NCBI GenBank assembly: GCA_900768245.1
Contig: CAAGCE010000284.1
Span: 1 to 51,232, forward strand
DNA from: Oscillospiraceae bacterium
GTDB taxonomy: Bacteria > Bacillota > Clostridia > Oscillospirales > Ruminococcaceae
DNA: 51,232 bases
Direction of reading: 5' to 3'
Shown piece after piece: positions 41,691 through 50,043 of the stretch. The position numbers and the translations under genes were made by a program. How positions within the stretch are numbered: the stretch's first letter is position 1; the number at the start of each line of letters is the position of its first letter. The notes under the pieces are model-generated. The model saw only the letters and a list, made by a program, of their open reading frames with translations, was not told the origin of the DNA and searched no databases.

Positions 41691-43331
41691 TTACCTACGT
41701 CTTGTAATCTCGGTCGGACTGTCCGAATCAGCGCTGCTACCGATAAATCTGTAATAAATATCCACTTTAACAACAGCCTTTCCGTCAATGTTTTCACGTT
41801 CGTGAATGTAAATTTTTTCGATAAGAGTGTGAACAAGCTCATAATCAAGCTCTGTAATACCGATGTAGTTTTCAATCAGCTTTGCAAACATTTCCGCATT
41901 GTTCTTGTTGCTTTCGTTCTCCTGCAACGACATAGTAACTTCATTTACTTTTGCTTTAAGGACCGAAAGCTCACTCTCCATATTCTCCGACATTGATTTG
42001 AAGCGTTCTCTGGTAATTACCCCGAAAACCATATCCTCATATACTTTCTGCAAAAGTGTATCGAGTTCGCTAATTCTTTTTTGGGCTTTGTCAATTTCAC
42101 GGGTGAGGGAGCTTTTCTCTTTTGCCTTGTCTGTTTCGGCAGTGTTGGAGAGAATATCAACATATTTATCCGCATTTTCTTCAAGTAACGATGCGTGTCG
42201 CTGAATATCGGAAAGAACTACATCATAAAGCTGTTCAAAGGTTATGTAATGCGATGAGCAGTAATTTTTTCCGTATCTGATTGAGGTTTGACAGCGATAC
42301 ATTCCTTTGGAGTTTCTGTTATCATTTCTCTTTGCAAAACCATGCACCTTTCCGCAGTCGGGACACATTACAAGACCTCTGAAAATGTTGTCGGGATTTG
42401 TTACCTTGTCCCTTGTTTTTACCGCAAGCCGTTTGTACACCGTATCGTAATCCTCCTGACTTATAAGAGCTTCGTGTGTATTTTCGGTGACTATCCAGTC
42501 CTCTTCGGGACGGGTAATTCTTTTCTTGTTCTTATAAGACTTGTTGGTGTATTTCAAAGCAACGGTTTTGCCCGTGTAAACAGGGTTCAGAAGAATTGAT
42601 TTTACCGTTGCTTTAAGCCAATAATAAGGATACTTGGGATATGAAGCACAGTTTTCAAGACCGTTTTTGATGTAGTTATCAGCCTTTGGAATAGGAAGAT
42701 TTAAGCTGCGCATTTTGGTTGCAATCTCACCGCAGCTGCACCCCTCGATAGCCATACGATACATCATCTTGACATATTCCGCACGGTCACTTGGAATGAG
42801 CTTAGTCTTGTCGTTAGGGTCTTTCATATATCCGTAAGGAGCCATTCCCGTCAGACAATCCCCGCGTTGAGCTTTCATCTTCATAACTGCTCGAATTTTC
42901 TTGCTGCAATCCTTGGCATACCATTCATTTATGATATTTCGGAACGGTGCAAAGTCATTATCACCCATTTCGGAATCCACCGAATCGTTGACGGCAATAA
43001 AACGAACATCATTATCGGGAAGAAACATTTCAGTGTAAAAGCCTGTCTGCAAATATTCTCTTCCAAAACGTGACAAGTCTTTAACAATAACCGTTGCCAC
43101 TCTGCCATCCTCAACGGCTTCGATAAGTCTTTTGAAATCCGGACGGTCAAAGTTTGTTCCCGAATATCCGTCATCAACGAAAAACTCGGTGTTGTAGTAC
43201 CCGTTTTCATTGGCATATTTCAGAAGCAGTTCCTTCTGATTCTGAATACTCATACTATCGCCGCCCAATTCATCATCACGGCTGAGTCTGCAATAGAGAG
43301 CTGTAATTTTATTCTGCTGTTTTAATTTCAT
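41691..43331 (-). CDS. Large serine recombinase (integrase of the nested element)
   Basis: The protein has 546 residues. The resolvase domain begins YCRLSRDDELGGDSMSIQNQ with catalytic Ser17, followed by DDGYSGTNFDRPDF and VIVKDLSRFGREYLQTG. The Recombinase domain contains GMAPYGYMKDP. A zinc ribbon (CPDCGKVHGFAKR ... CSSHY) and a long coiled coil near 400-475 follow. This is the TndX/Int large serine family that integrates by site-specific recombination. It lies at the very end of its element, 45 bases from the helicase junction. AAAGGTAGGA is the ribosome site. Confidence 0.95.
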   Translation of the reverse strand: MKLKQQNKITALYCRLSRDDELGGDSMSIQNQKELLLKYANENGYYNTEFFVDDGYSGTNFDRPDFKRLIEAVEDGRVATVIVKDLSRFGREYLQTGFYTEMFLPDNDVRFIAVNDSVDSEMGDNDFAPFRNIINEWYAKDCSKKIRAVMKMKAQRGDCLTGMAPYGYMKDPNDKTKLIPSDRAEYVKMMYRMAIEGCSCGEIATKMRSLNLPIPKADNYIKNGLENCASYPKYPYYWLKATVKSILLNPVYTGKTVALKYTNKSYKNKKRITRPEEDWIVTENTHEALISQEDYDTVYKRLAVKTRDKVTNPDNIFRGLVMCPDCGKVHGFAKRNDNRNSKGMYRCQTSIRYGKNYCSSHYITFEQLYDVVLSDIQRHASLLEENADKYVDILSNTAETDKAKEKSSLTREIDKAQKRISELDTLLQKVYEDMVFGVITRERFKSMSENMESELSVLKAKVNEVTMSLQENESNKNNAEMFAKLIENYIGITELDYELVHTLIEKIYIHERENIDGKAVVKVDIYYRFIGSSADSDSPTEITRRR

Positions 43332-43352
43332 AAAATCCTACCTTTCCAAACA

Positions 43353-43390
43353 GCAGATTATGACTATAAATATTATAACTCATAATCTGC
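43353..43390. promoter_or_regulatory. Inverted repeat in the divergent recombinase/regulator region
   Basis: GCAGATTATGA (43353-43363) and TCATAATCTGC (43380-43390) are perfect 11-bp arms separated by 16 AT-rich bases (ACTATAAATATTATAAC region) that could hold the recombinase promoter. It is a likely operator controlling the recombinase. Confidence 0.6.
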
Positions 43391-43408
43391 AAGACTTCAA
43401 TAGATTTA

Positions 43409-43422
43409 CGAAAACGTTTTCG
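43409..43422. promoter_or_regulatory. 14-bp palindrome resembling a LacI/CcpA-type operator
   Basis: CGAAAACGTTTTCG is a perfect palindrome flanked by ATTTA and (C)TAAAT. Its centre matches the catabolite-responsive element core (GAAAACGTTTTC), though the outer bases are C/G rather than the usual T/A. It lies between the recombinase and the STAND regulator. Confidence 0.55.
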
Positions 43423-43435
43423 CTAAATCTTTTTG

Positions 43436-43464
43436 TTGTAATTTGGTTATATTTATGATATACT
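43436..43464 (+). promoter_or_regulatory. Promoter of the STAND regulator
   Basis: TTGTAA (43436-43441), a 17-base spacer and TATACT (43459-43464) are seen, with an extended -10 (TGATATACT). GAAAGGGG precedes the ATG at 43491. Confidence 0.65.
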
Positions 43465-43490
43465 GAAAACAAACCGAAAGGGGCGATAAA

Positions 43491-45095
43491 ATGCAGCGAG
43501 TTGATTTCAGTACGGTAATAAAAATCATAATCGAGAACTGCCGTGAAAATATGTACACCACCCGAAACAGGGAAAGACCATACTCTCAGAATGACCTTGT
43601 AACAGATATTTTCATTGACCATTACGAAGAAAGCTCCGAAACGATCTACTCCAATTCAGCCATAAGCCGTTGGATAAAAGGCAATCGTCCCATTCCTGCG
43701 GCAATAGTAAATTTCTATCGTGATAACGGCCCAGAAATTATCGGAGACAGCTTTCAGGAAAACTGCCTTGAAATAGCCTTTGACATAAACAAGCTGTACG
43801 AGGATTTGCTGTCACTTGTGAGAAATGATTATTCACTCTCCGAAAATTTGAAGAAAGAGATATTGCCCGAAGAAGAATTATCCGATGTTCGTAAAATATG
43901 CGAGTTTATCGGAAAAGTCATTTTTACATCAATCGACCGCCCCTTTATCCCCTCGGATAAACCAATGCTCCCAACCTCTGCAATAACAGTATCGGAAAGA
44001 GTATTCGGTGCAGAAGCCCCATCTCCTTGCAGATATTTCTGCGGACGGGATAACGAATTGAACGATTTACATACCGCCGTTACCGAACACAGTAAGGTGT
44101 TTATTCACGGCTTTGCAGGCATAGGTAAAAGTGAGCTTGCAAAGGCTTATGCCCAAAAGCACAAAAGCGAATACCGTAACATTCTGTATTTTAATTACAG
44201 CAGCAGTCTGGAAGATATGATAACCGATATTGACTTCATCGGTGACAGCGATACGGATACCGACCGGATCCGCTATACAAAGCATCTGCGATTTTTGAAA
44301 AGTCTGCGTTCCGATTCGCTCATAATTATTGATAATTTCAATGTATCGGGTGCGGGTGACAGCTTACTCGGTACGCTTATGAAATTTCCCTGCAATGTCA
44401 TTTTCACTACCCGAAGCAATATTGATGCCGGACACATTTTCAAGCTTGATGTTATCGAAAACACCGATGTTCTCTATGATTTTGCAAGCAAATACTATTC
44501 CCATTCCGAAGAAGATAAAGAGAAAATTTATGCGTTAATTGAAACTGTTCATCATCATACACTATCCGTTGAAATGACAGCAAAGCTCCTTGAAAAAGGT
44601 CTGCATTCTGCCGATGAAATTTTCACACATCTGCAAAACAACAGCGTAAATCCCGAATCAAGTGACAAGATAAAAGTAACCAAGGACGGAGAAAATTTAA
44701 GAGCTACATATCACAACCATATCCGCTCGCTTTTCTCTCTGTATCTGCTTGACGAGGATTATCAGACAATAATGCGTAGTATGGTATTGGCTGAAAATGT
44801 TCGTATCAGATACCTTGCAAAGCTGCTTGATCTGAACGATACCAACGGAATTAACGAGCTGTGCGACCTCGGATTTATCGAGAATAATCAAGCGGATATT
44901 ATATCGCTTCACCCTATGATAAGAGATGTTGCTGTGCTTGATTTGAAACCGTCATTTACAAACTGCGGTGCATTTTTCAAAAGCATTAAACAGAAAATTC
45001 TTGTTATCGGAAATGAACTTCCCGATTCAAAGGCTGTAATTTCGATAATTGAAAATACAATAAAGTATGTTGAAAAAAACAACACATCAAATTAA
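43491..45095 (+). CDS. STAND (NB-ARC-like) ATPase regulator, N-terminal part before an in-frame stop
   Basis: This part has 534 residues. The N-terminal ~100 residues look like a DNA-binding helical domain (NSAISRWIKGNRPIPAAIVNFY). An NB-ARC-type NTPase follows: Walker A VFIHGFAGIGKSELAKAYAQ near 205-224, Walker B SLIIIDNFNV near 279-288, and sensor-like CNVIFTTRSN near 302-311. A winged-helix region is then present, with FIENNQADIISLHPMIRDVA. The frame ends TAA at 45093-45095, but the same frame continues as LTFLEDAFTFLDNYKKLDL into the TPR region. The gene looks like one STAND-TPR regulator split by a nonsense change, probably from a Tyr codon. Confidence 0.8.
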   Translation: MQRVDFSTVIKIIIENCRENMYTTRNRERPYSQNDLVTDIFIDHYEESSETIYSNSAISRWIKGNRPIPAAIVNFYRDNGPEIIGDSFQENCLEIAFDINKLYEDLLSLVRNDYSLSENLKKEILPEEELSDVRKICEFIGKVIFTSIDRPFIPSDKPMLPTSAITVSERVFGAEAPSPCRYFCGRDNELNDLHTAVTEHSKVFIHGFAGIGKSELAKAYAQKHKSEYRNILYFNYSSSLEDMITDIDFIGDSDTDTDRIRYTKHLRFLKSLRSDSLIIIDNFNVSGAGDSLLGTLMKFPCNVIFTTRSNIDAGHIFKLDVIENTDVLYDFASKYYSHSEEDKEKIYALIETVHHHTLSVEMTAKLLEKGLHSADEIFTHLQNNSVNPESSDKIKVTKDGENLRATYHNHIRSLFSLYLLDEDYQTIMRSMVLAENVRIRYLAKLLDLNDTNGINELCDLGFIENNQADIISLHPMIRDVAVLDLKPSFTNCGAFFKSIKQKILVIGNELPDSKAVISIIENTIKYVEKNNTSN

Positions 45096-45152
45096 CTTAC
45101 ATTCCTTGAAGATGCCTTTACTTTTCTTGATAATTACAAGAAACTTGACCTT

Positions 45153-45791
45153 ATGGAAATAATCATTTCCGAAAGTGAAAATATTCTTGATGATAAAGAT
45201 ACGGGAACTGCAAGCGACAGAGCACTTTTGTATAACAATAAAGCAATGCTTCTCAGAAACAGAAACGAGAAAATTCCTCACGCTGTCAGCCTGATGAACA
45301 AGGCATTGTCACTTTGCAATCAAAATGAAAATCCTGTTTTGTACGCAAACATAAATATGAACCTTGGTCTGCTTTACATTGATGAAAATGATATTGAGCG
45401 TGGACTTGAATTTATGGATAAGGCATTTCTTTTTATCAAACTGTGCCGTGAGTACAACGATGATTTCATCACCATTGCAAGAAACTATGCCACTGCTCTT
45501 GCCGATAATTCGCTGAATAAAAAGGCTCTGGAGGTACTGACCGAATGTGAGTTTGCATCGGAGGGCTGCGTTTCCGTAAACCACGCCCGACTTATTTATG
45601 ACATCGGTGCAATGTATGCCCGAATGAATAAAATTCCTGCGGCGGTTAAGAAATACAATGCAGCTTTTTCGGAGCTTTCAGAACTCGGCTGCTATGATGA
45701 ACTTTCCGTAAGAAAAATTGCCGCCGCAGAAATTATGAGAAAATTTGGCTATGAGTACCCAAAGGAATGGGAAACGGGTTATCTTGAATAA
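45153..45791 (+). CDS. TPR region of the same STAND regulator, after the in-frame stop
   Basis: From ATG 45153 there are 212 residues of repeated helix pairs of TPR type (for example LLYNNKAMLLRNRN, ANINMNLGLLYIDENDIERG, IARNYATALADNSLNKKALE, YDIGAMYARMNKIPAAVKKY). It is in the same frame as the STAND part, with only the TAA between; coding sense starts right after it at 45096. No ribosome site precedes 45153, so it is probably a broken-off end and not a separate gene. It overlaps the convergent relaxase by 13 bases. Confidence 0.7.
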   Translation: MEIIISESENILDDKDTGTASDRALLYNNKAMLLRNRNEKIPHAVSLMNKALSLCNQNENPVLYANINMNLGLLYIDENDIERGLEFMDKAFLFIKLCREYNDDFITIARNYATALADNSLNKKALEVLTECEFASEGCVSVNHARLIYDIGAMYARMNKIPAAVKKYNAAFSELSELGCYDELSVRKIAAAEIMRKFGYEYPKEWETGYLE

Positions 45792-47338
45792 TAGCTGTTT
45801 CGTCTGCGGTTTTCTATTGCTTGCTTTTCGGCAATACACTGTATTTCAAGCTTACGCTGACGTTCGGCTTCAAGATATGCAAGCTCCGCATTTCTTTGCA
45901 AGGTCGGCTCGGATTCCCGTATGAACGTTCCGTCCTCCTGCGGCTCAAAGCCCTGATGATACATTTCAATTTGTCTGAGTAAATGCTCCTGCCTTTTGAT
46001 TCGGTCATAGTCGGTTTCCAACACCTTTTCCAGATCCGATAAATAGGTCTGTGCCCGATAATACCCGGCATTTGCTTTTCTAAGCTCGGCTGATACGCTG
46101 TTCATCTCGGAAATATCGGAGTTCAAAGCATTTTTCAGCTTTTCAAGCCAGTTATCCGAATGTGTATCATAAATCATAATTCCGCCATTCAGAAGCTTTT
46201 TGTACAACTCCTCAAACCGCTTTTGCTGCTGCTCATTTTTGTTTGGCATAATCTTTAAACGGGCATATTCATCACCGTATGTATTTAGCAAATCAAGCAA
46301 CTTCTTTTCCTTTTCAAGCAGCATATACCGCTTGAGTATTTTATCGTTTTTCTGCTCAAGCTTTTTGACAACAGCTTTCATATCATCAACCGAATGAATA
46401 TGATTTTCGTGAACATAGCAAAGCAAATCCGCCGTCCTTTTTACTTGAAAATATGAAATGCGTTCATTGCTTTGCGAACGGTAAACGTCACGCTGATTTT
46501 CACGAATAGTAACCGCAAGTTCAACCTGCATACCGAGATATGCACTTATCTTTCTGCCTATAAATTCATTCTGCTTGTTTTCAATCCGAATCTGAAGCAT
46601 TTCCATAGAATATCCATAACCGAGCTTTGAGATACAGCACCCATACTTCACACCCTGCGGCTTTGCGATAAGCCGCTTTTCGTTTGTGAAGATATATCCT
46701 CGCTCTTTCATTTTGAGAATAAGCGAATCAATATCGGTAACAGCTTCATCAATAATCAATCGGTCAATAATATCTGCCATTTTTGTTTTCAGGGAACTGC
46801 CGTTTCGCTTTGCAAACCACTCCGCATAAGTGAGTGATTTATTTCGCTTTGGATTTTCAATGATGCTCAGACCGTGTTCAAGGCAAATCCTATCGGAAAC
46901 ATCTCTTGCAAGCTGATATGTTTTCTTTGTTGCAAGCCACCTGTTGCCGTAAACATCAAAGGGACACACCGCAATGTGATTATGGCAATGCCCTGTATTC
47001 GTGTGCGTAGAAATTATGACAGGACGATTTTCACCGAACATAGCCTTTGCCCATTCCACTCCGATTTGATGAGCGGTTTCCGCAGAAACAGACTCATCAA
47101 AGGACTGGATATATGAGTGAATACGGATATGATTATTTTTGCTTTTACGGTAATTATCAAACTTATCATCGGAAAACATTTCATAAAGCTCTTTGAAATC
47201 CTCACAGACAGCTTCAAAATCATTAGTGCAGCAGATAGCCGTGCTGAACTTCATTTCTTCATTCTTTCCCGTATCAAGTATGTATTTCAGATGTGCCCTC
47301 GGTGTAACGTGAATGGCTCTGTGTTTGATGTATGCCAT
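45779..47338 (-). CDS. Relaxase of the nested element
   Basis: The protein has 519 residues. The relaxase motifs RIHSYIQSF, AHQIGVEWAKAMFG and the three-histidine site HTNTGHCHNHIAVCPF are present, in the same order as in the outer relaxase at 3537, so the two are distant members of one family. It starts YIKHRAIHVTPRAHLKYIL. The C-terminal half is coiled coil and ends in a Gln/Arg-rich tail. It begins one base after the MobC stop. It would mobilise the nested element from its own oriT. Confidence 0.9.
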   Translation of the reverse strand: MAYIKHRAIHVTPRAHLKYILDTGKNEEMKFSTAICCTNDFEAVCEDFKELYEMFSDDKFDNYRKSKNNHIRIHSYIQSFDESVSAETAHQIGVEWAKAMFGENRPVIISTHTNTGHCHNHIAVCPFDVYGNRWLATKKTYQLARDVSDRICLEHGLSIIENPKRNKSLTYAEWFAKRNGSSLKTKMADIIDRLIIDEAVTDIDSLILKMKERGYIFTNEKRLIAKPQGVKYGCCISKLGYGYSMEMLQIRIENKQNEFIGRKISAYLGMQVELAVTIRENQRDVYRSQSNERISYFQVKRTADLLCYVHENHIHSVDDMKAVVKKLEQKNDKILKRYMLLEKEKKLLDLLNTYGDEYARLKIMPNKNEQQQKRFEELYKKLLNGGIMIYDTHSDNWLEKLKNALNSDISEMNSVSAELRKANAGYYRAQTYLSDLEKVLETDYDRIKRQEHLLRQIEMYHQGFEPQEDGTFIRESEPTLQRNAELAYLEAERQRKLEIQCIAEKQAIENRRRNSYYSR

Positions 47339-47339
47339 A

Positions 47340-47669
47340 TCACAATTCCCGACAGCTCAGCGGAGAAACAATACTGTGAAACTCCTCGGAAAGCGTTCCG
47401 ACCTCTTTGCGAAGATTATTAATATCTGCCTTAAAAACGCTTTTTTCGGAATTTACCACCATAGCAATCTGATTGATGTTTGCTCCGATCAAACGCATAA
47501 GCTGATTGAAGCGGTAAATGTTTTTTGTGTCATACAGAATAACTTTACCGTTAAGCGCAAGTGTGCGGATAAATTTGCTGATATTCATATCTGCTGTTTT
47601 CGCACGACTTTTTATAGCTAAATATTCATCGGGTGATACCCGTATTTTTATTGACATATCTCTGTTCAT
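47340..47669 (-). CDS. mobC: MobC-like protein of the nested element
   Basis: The protein has 109 residues. ATG 47669 is chosen because GGAAAGGAG lies 5 bases upstream. A ribbon-helix-helix start (DMSIKIRVSPDEYLAIKSRA) is followed by the MobC motif FNQLMRLIGANINQIAMVVN. It pairs with the adjacent relaxase. Confidence 0.85.
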   Translation of the reverse strand: MNRDMSIKIRVSPDEYLAIKSRAKTADMNISKFIRTLALNGKVILYDTKNIYRFNQLMRLIGANINQIAMVVNSEKSVFKADINNLRKEVGTLSEEFHSIVSPLSCREL

Positions 47670-47813
47670 ATATGCTCCTTTCCGTAATGATTTTGTTCTC
47701 ACAAAATCAATGCTTGCTGTAAAATTAGCTTATTCTCCGTGGTTGAATGGACTTGTATTTCTCTTGATGCGAATTATTTTCTTACACGGATAATGTTTTT
47801 CTACTTTGTTGAA
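47670..47813. other. oriT: Non-coding gap upstream of the second mobC, candidate oriT
   Basis: The 144-base gap lies where oriT is expected. It contains a perfect hairpin TGATTTTGT-TCTC-ACAAAATCA (47688-47709) next to the mobC ribosome site. The rest is AT-rich with no clear second repeat. It does not visibly match the outer oriT, so the assignment rests on position. Confidence 0.4.
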
Positions 47814-48296
47814 TTACGAATTTTTCCGAAAAAGCTTGGGAACGGAATCAAGCTGTGATTTAAGAGTGCTGTTTTCCTCGGTCAAATTTGAAATGATATT
47901 TTCAAGCTGTTCATTTCGCTCTTTAAGCTCCGAAAGCAGATTGCTTTTATCCGATAAATCCGCTGTAAGCTCTGTAATTTTTGCGGTCAACTTTTGGTTT
48001 TCGGCAATAATATCAACTATTCTCTCCTCTGCCTGTTTTAAATTAAACTCGGCAACATCAAGCTTGCCTTTAAGCTCATCATTTTCAAGGGCAATGGCTT
48101 CACATTCTTGGACAGCCTGCAAAATTTTCACTTTTATCGGAAGAAGAAAATCCGCCGCATAATCATCAAGGTCAATGCTTTCGCCTTTGAACTTGGTGAT
48201 ATGTCCTGCAAGCTCTTTGTCTTTATGATGTGAGATTTTCTTGTAAACAGTCTGATATTTCAGTCCGTTCACTTTGCAGAATTCTTTTACAGTCAT
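47814..48296 (-). CDS. HTH plus coiled-coil protein
   Basis: The protein has 160 residues. ATG 48296 has GGAGG 8 bases upstream. The start TVKEFCKVNGLKYQTVYKKI is a helix-turn-helix. From about residue 70 to the end it is one long coiled coil (ENDELKGKLDVAEFNLKQAE ... LKERNEQLENIISNLTEEN). It follows the ParR-like gene by 4 bases in the same operon. A role in binding and clustering element DNA, or as KfrA-like partition accessory, is inferred from this shape. Confidence 0.7.
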   Translation of the reverse strand: MTVKEFCKVNGLKYQTVYKKISHHKDKELAGHITKFKGESIDLDDYAADFLLPIKVKILQAVQECEAIALENDELKGKLDVAEFNLKQAEERIVDIIAENQKLTAKITELTADLSDKSNLLSELKERNEQLENIISNLTEENSTLKSQLDSVPKLFRKNS

Positions 48297-48300
48297 AACA

Positions 48301-48639
48301 TTAACCTCCGATAAAATCCATATCAATATCATCATCAGCAGGATTTGACTCAACAACAGGCTCTGCTGACTTTTCTTTCTTAATGTGAATACTCGATACC
48401 AAAGCTGCGAACAGCTTCGGTATCTCGGTTTCAAGGGTGGACTTGATAACAGAAACAATATCATTGCTCTTGTTTGCTTCGGACACAGTGCCGTGAATAT
48501 GCTCATACAAAATCGTCTTGATTGCAGAATTTACCGTGTGATACTTTTTTCTGTCAATGTTGGCAAGGAAGTCTGCAATTTCTTTGTCATTTGTCTTTTC
48601 AAGGCAAAGTCTGAGAGTAATTCTTTTCATCTGCTTCAT
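48301..48639 (-). CDS. parR: ParR-like centromere-binding protein
   Basis: The protein has 112 residues. The ribbon-helix-helix start KRITLRLCLEKTNDKEIADFL resembles ParR of actin-type partition systems, and the acidic end (ADDDIDMDFIGG) could be the part that contacts ParM. The start overlaps the ParM stop (TAATG), the usual parMR arrangement. It should bind iterons near the operon start. Confidence 0.75.
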   Translation of the reverse strand: MKQMKRITLRLCLEKTNDKEIADFLANIDRKKYHTVNSAIKTILYEHIHGTVSEANKSNDIVSVIKSTLETEIPKLFAALVSSIHIKKEKSAEPVVESNPADDDIDMDFIGG

Positions 48640-49568
48640 TATTCAGACCTCTTTTCCATAGCTTTAAGCGACCTGAGAGCAAATTTCTGATAACCCTTTG
48701 CGGCTGCACAAATATCATCGATGAAAACTGTTTTTTCGGAATTATATTTCCCGAAACGTCTGATAAGACAACCTCCGCCGCCCACAATGTAGAGCTTCAT
48801 AAAATCCGAATCATACTCACATCTGGAAAGTGAATCAAAGATTTTTCTGCAATATTTTTCCGCTTCTTCACGAAAAATTTTTTGGTAATCTTCGGGAGCA
48901 TCTGTATTTCCTGTTTTGATGAAATGCTCAACAATTTCTGAATCAATCTTTTTGCCGAAACGAGCCATAACAGCTTTCTGTACAGCCATCATATACTGAT
49001 TAACTCCCAGCTTTTCGGTTACGCATTTTTCTTCGATAACCTTTTTATTGTTTATCTGCAAAATATTTGCCGTGCCGTTGCCGATGTCGATAACGAAATT
49101 AACGCCTGTCATATTGTGAAGATGCTCCGTCACCGCTGCATATCCCTGGGGATAGACAAAGCAGCCGACAATGTTCAAATCATAATGTTTGTTATTGTAC
49201 TCGCAGTCAATATGCGGCTCTTTAATAAAATATTCTCTTGTGCTTTCACGCTGAGCCGTTAGCATTGCAGTAGGACAGCCAACAGCAAGATAAATGTTGC
49301 CCTCGTAATATCCACAGGAATTACACTCATCACAAATTGCCGCAATAGTCAGCAGGCGAAACTCCTCGTCAACGGTTTTGTCGGGAATGAATTCTTTGTG
49401 TCCTTCACCGATACGGTAATACATATCTCCGATGTAAAGAATTTTCCCCTCAAATGCTGGCTTGGTTTTGTATGCGGCAATGCCTGTGGGAAAATGGTGA
49501 AGTGAATTTTTGATGTTCCCGTAGCCTGTGTCAACGGGAACTATGATAGAATTGTTGTATGGAATCAT
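48639..49568 (-). CDS. parM: ParM/StbA-type actin-like partition protein
   Basis: The protein has 309 residues. Actin-fold motifs are seen: phosphate loop 1 VPVDTGYGNIK near 11-21, phosphate loop 2 VIDIGNGTANIL near 161-172, and adenosine motif LYIVGGGGCLIRRF near 272-285. A Cys pair (ICDECNSCGYYEG) lies near residue 85. ParM filaments push apart DNA copies bound by ParR. It is coupled to the upstream tnpW-like gene (ATGA) and the downstream parR (TAATG). Confidence 0.9.
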   Translation of the reverse strand: MIPYNNSIIVPVDTGYGNIKNSLHHFPTGIAAYKTKPAFEGKILYIGDMYYRIGEGHKEFIPDKTVDEEFRLLTIAAICDECNSCGYYEGNIYLAVGCPTAMLTAQRESTREYFIKEPHIDCEYNNKHYDLNIVGCFVYPQGYAAVTEHLHNMTGVNFVIDIGNGTANILQINNKKVIEEKCVTEKLGVNQYMMAVQKAVMARFGKKIDSEIVEHFIKTGNTDAPEDYQKIFREEAEKYCRKIFDSLSRCEYDSDFMKLYIVGGGGCLIRRFGKYNSEKTVFIDDICAAAKGYQKFALRSLKAMEKRSE

Positions 49569-49741
49569 GCTGTTTTCTCCTCTCTCATAAGCTCGGCAGC
49601 CTTTGATTTCAGCAGTTTGATAAGCAAATCTTCTGCCGTATTGGCTGCGTTTTTGTCGGTAAAGGAATTTACCGTAAATGTTGTTTTGCCGATAGTAAGG
49701 CTGTGCTCAGTACCATAGGGCATGTAGGTTCTCTCGTTCAT
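49565..49741 (-). CDS. TnpW-like small transposon protein
   Basis: The protein has 58 residues. GGAGG lies 6 bases before ATG 49741. The central LTIGKTTFTVNSFTDKNAANTAEDLL matches the pattern of TnpW-type small ICE proteins (IGKTTY-V-x-S, then a helix ending in a KLLR-like motif). It overlaps the start of parM by 4 bases. Its function is not known. Confidence 0.65.
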   Translation of the reverse strand: MNERTYMPYGTEHSLTIGKTTFTVNSFTDKNAANTAEDLLIKLLKSKAAELMREEKTA

Positions 49742-49926
49742 TTTACACCTCCGGCGTTGGTCATAAATATTTCTGTAAGAGTCACATCCGGCCGGAAATG
49801 AACATCTTGAGGATAGGTGACGTCATATTCTTCCGAAATGACATTGCTTATCCTGATTTCAATTCTATCACAAAGGAAAATTCTTCGTTTGACGTCCTTT
49901 TGACACGGTTTTGACGTCTTGTGGTG
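49738..49926 (-). pseudogene. Possible small gene without visible start, coupled to the tnpW-like gene
   Basis: This minus-strand frame is open for 62 codons and reads like protein (RRIFLCDRIEIRISNVI, then PQDVHFRPDVTLTEIF). Its stop overlaps the next ATG (ATGA), the same coupling used by the following genes. No ATG, GTG or TTG opens it. A frame starting ATG 49951 (MTSKSQKMTPQDVKTVSKGR) could lead into it by a +1 shift. It may be a frameshifted remnant or use an unusual start; chance is not excluded. Confidence 0.35.
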
Positions 49927-49951
49927 TCATTTTCTGGGATTTTGACGTCAT
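49888..49951. repeat. 11-bp iterons TTTGACGTCNT, candidate parC
   Basis: TTTGACGTCCT (49888-49898), TTTGACACGGT (49899-49909) and TTTGACGTCTT (49910-49920) follow each other at exactly 11 bases. A further TTTGACGTCAT lies at 49941-49951, an inverted relative GTGTCA at 49924-49929, and TGACGTCA at 49818-49825. One-helical-turn iterons upstream of a parM-parR operon are the expected form of parC. Confidence 0.65.
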
Positions 49952-49956
49952 TGCAT

Positions 49957-50008
49957 AAAAAACGAAGCTCCAAAGGCTGTTATTGCCTTCAGAGCTTCGC
50001 TTTTCTTT
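49957..50008. terminator. Bidirectional terminator
   Basis: CGAAGCTC plus AAGGC (49963-49977) pairs with GCCTT plus GAGCTTCG (49985-49999). An A run is on the left and a T-rich run (CTTTTCTTT) on the right. It separates the parMR operon from the two-component genes. Confidence 0.7.
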
Positions 50009-50043
50009 ATTATTCTGTTCAATTGGCTTGTTTGCGTGGGTTT

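Noticed and set aside
48297..48506. N-terminal extension of the HTH/coiled-coil gene
   Set aside because: It overlaps the ParR-like gene in another frame and has poor composition; GGAGG places the start at 48296.
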